A DNA stretch of 17,280 bases, from contig CAKKRO010000182.1 in the NCBI GenBank assembly GCA_919902625.1, positions 1 through 17,280 on the forward strand. The letters are read 5' to 3'. The notes under the pieces are model-generated. The model was not told where the DNA came from. It saw only the letters and a list, made by a program, of their open reading frames with translations, and did no database searches. Position numbers and translations under genes: made by a program. Below are positions 1 to 6,113 of the stretch, one piece after another. Numbering within the stretch: position 1 is the first letter of the stretch; the number at the start of each line of letters is the position of its first letter. The DNA comes from Nitrosomonadaceae bacterium. Lineage in GTDB: Bacteria > Pseudomonadota > Gammaproteobacteria > Burkholderiales > Nitrosomonadaceae.

Positions 1-194
1 TGGTCGCTAATGAATCTGCGCGCGGCTTGATGGCGGTGCAGATTGAAACAGAAATTCCCATCGCCAATGGAATATTGACGACGGATAATGATGACCAGGC
101 GCTTGCCCGCATGAGTGATAAAGGAATGGATGCTGCGCAGGTTGCATTGGAGATGGCTAATTTGCATATAAAAATTGATGAAATCGTTTTATGA
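1..194 (+). CDS. ribH: 6,7-dimethyl-8-ribityllumazine synthase, 3' end only
   Basis: The window opens inside this gene; the reading frame begins at base 3 and ends at TGA 192-194. The visible 63 residues include ESARGLMAVQ, IPIANGILTT, DQALARM and the final helix AALEMANL-type stretch (seen as QVALEMANL), which match the C-terminal third of lumazine synthase. The enzyme condenses 3,4-dihydroxy-2-butanone 4-phosphate with 5-amino-6-ribitylaminouracil in riboflavin synthesis, in the cytoplasm. Its stop overlaps the nusB start as ATGA, and ribH-nusB is a common proteobacterial pair, so the two are very probably co-transcribed and translationally coupled. The start and the N-terminal catalytic residues lie outside the window. 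Confidence 0.9.
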   Translation, partial: VANESARGLMAVQIETEIPIANGILTTDNDDQALARMSDKGMDAAQVALEMANLHIKIDEIVL

Positions 195-685
195 TCAGTG
201 AACTACCCGAAGCAGAATCTACTACGAGCAAGAAAGCGGATAAACATAAAAGCCGTCGCCGGATTGCGCGCGAGTTTGTTTTGCAGGGCATTTATCAGTG
301 GAGGGTTGCTGGGGGTACTGCGGGTTTTATCGAGCAGCAGTTGCGGGAATCTGATGAGTTTAAGCATGTTGATGAAAAACATTTCACGACTTTGCTGCAA
401 GGCGTGCTGCAAGATGTTGAAGGGCTGGACAAAACCATCCAGCCTTGTTTGGATCGGCCTTTAAATGAATTGAGTCCGGTGGAGTTCGCCATTTTATTAT
501 TGAGCACTTTTGAGCTTATTCATCATCCTGAAATTCCTTATCGGGCTATCATCAATGAAGCGATTGAATTAGCCAGAACCTATGGTGGCAGTGATGGATA
601 TAAATATGTGAATGGGGTGCTGGATAAATTGGCCATTCAGTTGCGTGCCGCTGAGGTTGAATCAAAAACGCAGGCAATAAAGTGA
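191..685 (+). CDS. nusB: Transcription antitermination factor NusB
   Basis: This 164-residue protein matches NusB, the all-helical RNA-binding factor that binds NusE (S10) and boxA RNA in rRNA antitermination complexes. Family landmarks are RRRIAREFVLQGIYQW near residues 22-37, LSPVEFAILLLSTFEL around 94-109, and the conserved C-terminal run IPYRAIINEAIELARTYGG and YKYVNGVLDKLA. An N-terminal extension of about 20 residues, rich in Lys, Ser and Arg, makes it longer than E. coli NusB (139 residues). The ATG at 191 overlaps the ribH TGA, and I see no strong ribosome binding site, consistent with coupling. thiL normally follows in related bacteria; here it is displaced about 7.2 kb downstream by the accessory island. 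Confidence 0.95.
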   Translation: MISELPEAESTTSKKADKHKSRRRIAREFVLQGIYQWRVAGGTAGFIEQQLRESDEFKHVDEKHFTTLLQGVLQDVEGLDKTIQPCLDRPLNELSPVEFAILLLSTFELIHHPEIPYRAIINEAIELARTYGGSDGYKYVNGVLDKLAIQLRAAEVESKTQAIK

Positions 686-786
686 GCTTTCTTTGTAGTC
701 GTTCGGATTCATGCTGACATTGTTGTTGCATGGCCTTAAGGCATCGACAGCCTGCTTACGATCCATTGCAGCTATCGGGAGATGCT

Positions 787-1947
787 TCACTCAGCCCAAT
801 GGGAAGCCAGAATCTCCATCTTTAGCCCGTCTAACGGCATGTCCGGTTCATAGCGAACATTGCACAAACAGAAGCAGCATTCGGAGATATGCTTTTGTAT
901 CTCTTCGCTGATTTGACTGAGCTCGCATCCCGTCAGGTTTTTTGAGTTAGCTGTAGTAATTATATAAAGTATTCCATCAGCTTGACTCAGGTGCTCACGG
1001 AATGATGGGTGAGCAAGAGCCTTTGCCGTTGCATGCGCGGCTCTATCCAGACCTTGTGCTTGCCCCCCCGCCGGTTTGATGATGGCACAACCGTTCTTAT
1101 GCGATCCGGTCATGGCATGACAGAAATCGTTAAGCCCAACATGGAGTAAGCTGGGCTTTATCATGAAAGACACCATGCAGCGAATCCATTTAGAGGCAAT
1201 CTCCCCTGAAGTTGTATTTGCAACGAATGGTGATGTTACGGTGGCATGATCATCCAGTTCTCCTTGCCGGGTATTCGAAATAACAAACAATGCATCGGCA
1301 GGTGGTTTCATGACTCGCAGTTCGTCATCGGCGACTTTCTGACATTGCGTATTATCAAAGGAAGATGGTCTGTACACCACGACAATGCTTAAAGCGCCCT
1401 GTTTCCCGGCAATCTGCGCAATGATGGACGCATCACCATACCTTGTATCGTCACTCATACCGGCAACAACGAACACAATATGTGCCCCACTCAAGGCTTC
1501 TTCGATCGGAAGACGAGAATTCAGTGGCAGTTGATGTTTGTCTTCCGGCTTGATTCTAATGTTGCGGTTCACTTCACCTGTCGGGATGACTTTATGCCGA
1601 CTGGAACGCCTGAATGTGGGCACACCCGCTTTCACCGAAATAATCTCGACTCCGGAAATATCTTTGCCGATTATTTCCCGCATCAGGTTACAACCAGCAA
1701 CACCGATGTCAATGACTTTGATCGTAACGCGCTCAAGTTCGGCACGGTAGCTACGCGTTTCAATTCCGGCAAATATCCCGTTCTTCTCCATTCGCTTGCT
1801 TAACGCCAAAGCCAATGAATAACCGATGTGCAGATGCCGCTGCAAACCCGAGCAGGAGGTATCTTTGCATTTAATGACAAAAGCAACTGCCTGATCGTAA
1901 AGCGCATCAATGGTATTTTTAGTTACTGAATTGGGGGCAATATTCAT
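787..1947 (-). CDS. FtsK-gamma-like winged helix fused to a degenerate FtsZ/tubulin-like protein
   Basis: The product is 386 residues. Residues 13-59 (DALYDQAVAFV, SGLQRHLHIGY, RMEKNGI) align with the FtsK gamma domain, the winged helix that reads KOPS DNA and contacts XerD. Residues 75-384 follow FtsZ from end to end: IKVIDIGVAGCN (77-87, the nucleotide-loop strand), SGAHIVFVVAGM (153-164), GALSIVVVYRPSSF (184-197), IKPSLLHVGLNDF (263-275) and the late EPDM (367-370). The tubulin signature GGGTGTG is replaced by SDDTRYG (165-171), and the T7 loop NxDxxD reads HVGLND, so GTP binding and turnover are doubtful. No C-terminal FtsA/ZipA-binding tail is evident. The ATG at 1947 has AAGGA 6 bases upstream. 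It is transcribed alone, convergent with nusB. The function is unknown; a DNA-bound FtsZ modulator is one possibility. The fold assignment is firm, the role is not. Confidence 0.85.
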   Translation of the reverse strand: MNIAPNSVTKNTIDALYDQAVAFVIKCKDTSCSGLQRHLHIGYSLALALSKRMEKNGIFAGIETRSYRAELERVTIKVIDIGVAGCNLMREIIGKDISGVEIISVKAGVPTFRRSSRHKVIPTGEVNRNIRIKPEDKHQLPLNSRLPIEEALSGAHIVFVVAGMSDDTRYGDASIIAQIAGKQGALSIVVVYRPSSFDNTQCQKVADDELRVMKPPADALFVISNTRQGELDDHATVTSPFVANTTSGEIASKWIRCMVSFMIKPSLLHVGLNDFCHAMTGSHKNGCAIIKPAGGQAQGLDRAAHATAKALAHPSFREHLSQADGILYIITTANSKNLTGCELSQISEEIQKHISECCFCLCNVRYEPDMPLDGLKMEILASHWAE

Positions 1948-2133
1948 TTCACATCCTTATGCATTTAACGTTTTTTGACTCGCCTTGACCACTGGATTGA
2001 GCTGCTATTTATTCGGGTTGATAGAAATCATTCCAATCTCAGCTAGGAAAGTAGATTTTCTAAGTTCGGAGATAGCGGTTGTCCGCTTTCCGCCTCTACA
2101 ACCTTTTGGCCTAAGAGAATTGATATGCGACAA

Positions 2134-2153
2134 GATACGGAGCAAAACGTATC
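2134..2153. terminator. Small hairpin downstream of the DUF262 gene
   Basis: GATACG (2134-2139) and CGTATC (2148-2153) form a 6-bp stem with an 8-base loop, 14 bases past the stop of the - strand nuclease gene. There is no clear T-run on the - strand side, so it is a weak terminator candidate at best. The rest of the 1948-2166 gap shows nothing I can name. Confidence 0.25.
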
Positions 2154-2166
2154 GTTTATTCTCTGG

Positions 2167-4386
2167 TTATTCAGCCTGTAACCAGTATTTAAATTTTGCA
2201 TCATCGAAATATCGTTTATACAAGTATAAAACGCGCGACTCAACGGCATATTGGAATCCATGCAGGCGATTATTGTCCCAAATAAAGCCAGTATTAATAA
2301 CACCGCCATTGCCATCGGTTATTAATGGTGGTGATGCTAGTATCCATTTCTGAATCTCAATTTCATCTGTATTGAATGCATAGTTAGATTCATAGATTTT
2401 TTTTGGTTTCAATTCCACTAATTCATTTAATTCATCGCCCAGTGGCTTATCCTTACGACCTTTGTTAACTGAGCCATTCATCACCCGATAGTTACCTATA
2501 GAATTGCCGAGCGCTCTTCGATGATATAAGTCTTCAAATATCTTCCTGCTCTCTTGCTGAGTTATACCGTTTCTGTCTATGCCACCAAGCGATGACCAAT
2601 TTGACTGTGGAACTAAATGATCGAAATCGTAGGGTACGTTATCCTCATCTTGACCAGCCATCGGATTGAAGTCCTTGAACTCATTTTCCACCCACTTTCG
2701 TTGTAGCCAGAGTAACAGCCCTTTTCTGGTAGTGAAATTGGCATATAAAAAAGTCGTTCCAAAATAATATTCTGCCCTTTGCTCCTGAGTGTGAAGAAGT
2801 TGATTTGTGTTAATTTCTTTTGAAGAAGGCTCAATCAATGGAAAAAACGAAGATTTTCCGTCAGCATCTTTGCGTGCCAGCTCTTGATAGATTTTTTTCC
2901 CAGGAAAATCACCTTTATTAGCGGAAATAAGATCAATAGCAGTTTTGCTTGCTTTATAAGCAGACGCTGCATCCTTATTACATACAAACCAAAATAATAT
3001 AAAACGCAAAACTTCATCCCTAGAAGCCTCAAAAGAATCAGTATGCTCTGGATTTCTTATCATCCAATACAAGATAACCTGTAGCATGGATTCATTCATG
3101 TAAGGGAACATGGCTCTGGGAATCCCACGATCATCACTGTCATCACGATATTTGATATCACGATATTTGATGAGTTTGATCAATGCATTGAATGCATTGA
3201 TGAGGGACCCTCTTTCGCCAATCATTTCGCGTAAGTTGCCATCGGTGCCAAGTAGCCCACCAAGGTGCTTATGAAACGTCATTGCATTCAGTTCTGGATC
3301 ATGCTTTTTAGTATCGTTAGATAGTAGCATTGCCAACCTAAATGCTGTCATAACAAAATCAGTTGGCTTCATTAGCGAACCAACCTGCTCTTGAAGGTCA
3401 TAAACGATGTTATGTGCTTCCGGCCAAGACTGTTTAATCATTGAAAACAGCAAGTCATCTGGGCGTAGTCGCGTACCGTTTGATGAAATGCGATCAAATA
3501 ACATCGTCAAATAGTCATGGCTTGGATCTTCAATATCAGATTGTACTTCAACGTCCGGTATCTTTATTAGAGCTATCCATTGATTCTGTAGTTTATTCAG
3601 CGCGTTACCAAATTTTTTGATTCGGCCTAAAGTAGTTTCATCTAAGCCATCTTTTTTGTTCCTGGTGATTTCATCTGTCCATTCAGAGACTGATGTGCCA
3701 TGCTTGTCCAACCATTGCCACAGCTTCTTTACCTCAAAAATATATTCTTGTTGCTTTCCTCCTGCCTTCCATGGTCTAGTCGTTTCATCTTTAAAAATAT
3801 CTTGATTAGTTTTCTTTTGTTTTGTCTCCGTAGGGTTGTCTCCGTTCCAAATTTCCCGAGCATCGCGTCGTTCTTGCAGAAGTAACCGACCGCCATCGGC
3901 ATTATAGCCAAATGGCTGCACTGCGGTAGTTACACGGAACTGGAATTGAGATCCATTTTTTCCTGGCACACTAAAATCAACCCATAACTTATGCTGAGCT
4001 TCAACAGAATCAGGAAAACCAAGTAACATTGACAATGTCCGCTGCTGACCATCCATAAGATGAAAGCCCGATTTAGGATTTCCTTGTACATTTGTCTTTT
4101 CTGAAGTTACTTGGCGGCTTTTTTCGCCACCACTTGATGCTTTTAGCAGAACACTGCCAATTGGCATGTCTCTTAACAGCGAATCCCATAAATCTTGTAT
4201 TTGCTTCGGTTTCCAGACGAAGCCTCGTTGAATGGGGGGTATAGCTAATACGTGTGAATATTGCTCGGGTTGTGCTGCCCAAGCCAAATAGTGCGTAATA
4301 CGAAGCGCCGAGACAGTTTTACCATCGAGAAAGAGGTCTTTAAGCTCAGTTTCAAGTTGAGGTTGAGTATGTTTTACGTTTTCCAT
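2167..4386 (-). CDS. DUF262/DUF1524 nuclease, GmrSD/BrxU-like
   Basis: With the start chosen here the protein has 739 residues. The N-terminal DUF262 domain (ParB/Srx fold) shows IPPIQRGFVWKPKQIQDLWD (49-68) and the signature DGQQR (112-116). In GmrS-type proteins this domain binds and hydrolyses NTP to drive restriction. Near the C-terminus lies a DUF1524 HNH motif: YDFDHLVPQ with DH at 589-590, then LGNSIGNYRVMN and NKGRKDKPL (about 626-650), the His-Asn-Asn/Lys set of a metal-dependent endonuclease. The two halves joined in one chain match single-chain type IV restriction enzymes that attack modified phage DNA. The ATG at 4386 has AGGA 9 bases upstream; an in-frame TTG at 4503 overlapping the WYL stop would add 39 residues but lacks such a site. 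The gene is far more AT-rich than its neighbours. The target modification is unknown. Confidence 0.85.
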   Translation of the reverse strand: MENVKHTQPQLETELKDLFLDGKTVSALRITHYLAWAAQPEQYSHVLAIPPIQRGFVWKPKQIQDLWDSLLRDMPIGSVLLKASSGGEKSRQVTSEKTNVQGNPKSGFHLMDGQQRTLSMLLGFPDSVEAQHKLWVDFSVPGKNGSQFQFRVTTAVQPFGYNADGGRLLLQERRDAREIWNGDNPTETKQKKTNQDIFKDETTRPWKAGGKQQEYIFEVKKLWQWLDKHGTSVSEWTDEITRNKKDGLDETTLGRIKKFGNALNKLQNQWIALIKIPDVEVQSDIEDPSHDYLTMLFDRISSNGTRLRPDDLLFSMIKQSWPEAHNIVYDLQEQVGSLMKPTDFVMTAFRLAMLLSNDTKKHDPELNAMTFHKHLGGLLGTDGNLREMIGERGSLINAFNALIKLIKYRDIKYRDDSDDRGIPRAMFPYMNESMLQVILYWMIRNPEHTDSFEASRDEVLRFILFWFVCNKDAASAYKASKTAIDLISANKGDFPGKKIYQELARKDADGKSSFFPLIEPSSKEINTNQLLHTQEQRAEYYFGTTFLYANFTTRKGLLLWLQRKWVENEFKDFNPMAGQDEDNVPYDFDHLVPQSNWSSLGGIDRNGITQQESRKIFEDLYHRRALGNSIGNYRVMNGSVNKGRKDKPLGDELNELVELKPKKIYESNYAFNTDEIEIQKWILASPPLITDGNGGVINTGFIWDNNRLHGFQYAVESRVLYLYKRYFDDAKFKYWLQAE

Positions 4387-4499
4387 TTTTGTATTTCCTG
4401 GTTTATATTGATTGATAAATTTCATGAAACAACCAACTGCTAGATACCCAAAAAAAGGCATTGTTGGATTTTTTGTTACCGAATAAGTTTCCTCGTTTC

Positions 4500-5549
4500 T
4501 CAATAGTTCTTGTTGTATAGGCTAGTCGCGTCGACCAATGCTGCCTTAATCTCAGCCCGTAACGTCGCTGGAGCGCACACTTCGATCCCAGCTCCTTGCC
4601 CCATCAGCCACCAGCGCAGTTGCCAAGTGTCGTTGACCGTTGCCGTCAATCGTATCCAGCCATCCGCTTCCTGCTTTGCCGTCTGGTCAGTCGAGAGCGG
4701 CGTCTCGGCCAGATAGGCGGCAACCCATTCCTCACAACGGATTTCCAGTTGAATCGGTTCGCCCTGATAGGCAAAATCCGCCAATCCACCGGCAATCGCT
4801 TTGTCCAGGTTGAATCCGCTGGGCCTCTTGGCTGCATTGTCCAATATCGTTACCTTGCTGAAACGATGCAGGGCGTATAGTCGCACATCAGAATAATCCC
4901 ATGCGCTGGCTACCAGATAGGACGCCGAGCCGCGCATAATGATGCCCAGAGGGTGTAGCACGTACTCCTTGGTTTCCTTGCTTTCGGCAGCGTTGTAGCT
5001 TGCCGAAAGCTGACGGTTTTCCAATACGGCGCGGTAGATGTCGGACTGAATATCCTGATTTACGCGCGGCGGCAATAAGGGTTGCGCAGGCTGCACGACA
5101 CGCACTTTATCCAGCCAGTCCTTGGAGTGGTTATTGTTGTGCCTTTCCAATTCATCAAGCTTGATTTTCGCCAGTCCGAACACACCTTGTAAGCCGTCCA
5201 GCATGGCTGTCGGCAATAGCTGTTTCAGGTGCATCTCCACCAAACGCATGGCGAGTGCTTCGGAAACGCTCATGCCGGGAATGTTGAGGTTCGCGCCTTT
5301 GGTCCAGCGCCAGCCGTAATCCCGCGCGTTTTTATCGTTCAGTTGAATCGGGAAAATTTCACTCAATTCCTTGAGGTCGCGCTGAACGGTGCGCACTGAT
5401 ACCGCATAGCCGGCATCGTTAAGTTTGGCGGTAATCTCGCTGGCCTTGTCCCAACGACCGTCCTGTTTGCTGTCGTATCGACTGACGGTGAGCATACGCA
5501 TCATTTCCCACTGGCGCAGTAGAGTGGATGTCTTTTCGTTTTGGGGCAT
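4500..5549 (-). CDS. WYL-domain transcriptional regulator (BrxR/CapW type)
   Basis: The protein has 349 residues. An N-terminal winged helix spans about 8-75, with the recognition segment SVRTVQRDLKEL at 51-62. A WYL domain follows at about 165-240: LENRQLSASYN, VLHPLGIIMRGSASYLVA (197-214) and RLYALHRFSKV (223-233). A WCX-like C-terminal domain occupies about 265-340. Regulators of this design, such as BrxR and CapW, are dimers that bind inverted repeats and repress neighbouring phage-defence genes. The ATG at 5549 has AAGGA 6 bases upstream, placed inside the last codons of the preceding gene, whose TAA ends one base before this ATG, so the two are coupled. A 113-base gap separates it from the DUF262 gene. 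A candidate operator lies at 7652-7672 before the first gene of the cassette. Confidence 0.88.
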   Translation of the reverse strand: MPQNEKTSTLLRQWEMMRMLTVSRYDSKQDGRWDKASEITAKLNDAGYAVSVRTVQRDLKELSEIFPIQLNDKNARDYGWRWTKGANLNIPGMSVSEALAMRLVEMHLKQLLPTAMLDGLQGVFGLAKIKLDELERHNNNHSKDWLDKVRVVQPAQPLLPPRVNQDIQSDIYRAVLENRQLSASYNAAESKETKEYVLHPLGIIMRGSASYLVASAWDYSDVRLYALHRFSKVTILDNAAKRPSGFNLDKAIAGGLADFAYQGEPIQLEIRCEEWVAAYLAETPLSTDQTAKQEADGWIRLTATVNDTWQLRWWLMGQGAGIEVCAPATLRAEIKAALVDATSLYNKNY

Positions 5550-5550
5550 A

Positions 5551-6000
5551 TTAATCCTTTTTCCATCGCCAAACTGGCGTCTTTCGGACAACCGAAGCCT
5601 CCAGAAGATTTTCTTTTTCATGCTTATCGCACAGTGTTTTTACTCGGGAACACCTTACGGTCGAACCAGGATTTCCGCATGTCTCGCAGGTTTTTGCCGA
5701 GTCTTCTTCTGCTTTGCGTATCAGCGCAGTTATCGTCTCTGTAGGGTTATCCAGATAGAAGCGCAACGTGCCCATTTTCTGTTTGACCTGTATCGCTTCT
5801 GGCCATGTGTTGCTTTGCGGTTCCAGTCCTGCCTGTCTGGCCGCATCTTCAATTTTCTGTGAAAGCGTCCAGATCAAATCAAACCAGCCGTCGCCGCACT
5901 CAAAGCCACACGACATCATTGATTCCTGCACGGATTTGGCACGCCCTCTATACAGGCGCGGAAATGCATCAAAGAGTTTTTGCGTTTTTTCTGGTGTCAT
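5551..6000 (-). CDS. Hypothetical protein with C-terminal zinc-finger-like Cys/His cluster
   Basis: This 149-residue protein of unknown function has an N-terminal half with the recurring pattern FPRLYRG (13-19) and CGFECGDGWFDLIW (31-44), which I recognise from uncharacterised bacterial and phage-associated proteins. Its C-terminal CETC (105-108) with LCDKH (123-127) could bind one zinc through C105, C108, C124 and H127. It has no signal peptide or membrane segment. The ATG at 6000 directly abuts the TAA of a broken upstream small ORF (6001-6003); the ribosome site is weak (AAAGAA). The stop lies one base before the WYL start. Position inside a nuclease/regulator cassette suggests an accessory defence role, but that is context only. 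Confidence 0.75.
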   Translation of the reverse strand: MTPEKTQKLFDAFPRLYRGRAKSVQESMMSCGFECGDGWFDLIWTLSQKIEDAARQAGLEPQSNTWPEAIQVKQKMGTLRFYLDNPTETITALIRKAEEDSAKTCETCGNPGSTVRCSRVKTLCDKHEKENLLEASVVRKTPVWRWKKD

Positions 6001-6113
6001 TTAACATTCTTTATTATGTCTCATTTTAAGTAGTTCAATCACCTCATCCGGCCAGAGTATTTGAGGCCAGCCTTGCTGGGCGAGTTCATCGTCGAGATAG
6101 GCTTTTATGTCAT
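6001..6113 (-). pseudogene. Small ORF apparently broken by a frameshift at its second or third codon
   Basis: The stop of the DUF2779 gene overlaps an ATG as ATGA (6113-6110), with AAGG 6 bases upstream, the classic layout of a coupled next gene. That ATG reads ATG ACA TAA and stops at once. One base out of phase, from 6111, a protein-like frame of about 36 codons runs without interruption (IKAYLDDELAQQGW, ILWPDEVIELLKMR, HNKEC) to TAA 6003-6001, exactly abutting the next ATG at 6000. This frame has no ATG, GTG or TTG of its own before the Met near its end. The simplest reading is a single-base frameshift in a small gene; a sequencing error or programmed frameshifting is also possible. Confidence 0.5.

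Noticed and set aside
1966..1972. TAACGTT upstream of the FtsZ-like gene, also in the repeat at 7885-7938, as a possible island-end repeat
   Set aside because: Seven bases with a self-complementary core is too short to separate from chance, and flanking bases do not match.
2043..2315. A 90-codon - strand ORF with a hydrophobic N-terminus overlapping the end of the DUF262 gene
   Set aside because: Most of it lies inside the DUF262 coding sequence in another frame, with no ribosome site; the hydrophobicity comes from AT-rich shadow translation.
4387..4503. A 39-residue N-terminal extension of the DUF262 protein from TTG at 4503
   Set aside because: The start overlaps the WYL stop as TTGA, which could mean coupling, but the ATG at 4386 has a proper AGGA and begins where DUF262 proteins normally do.
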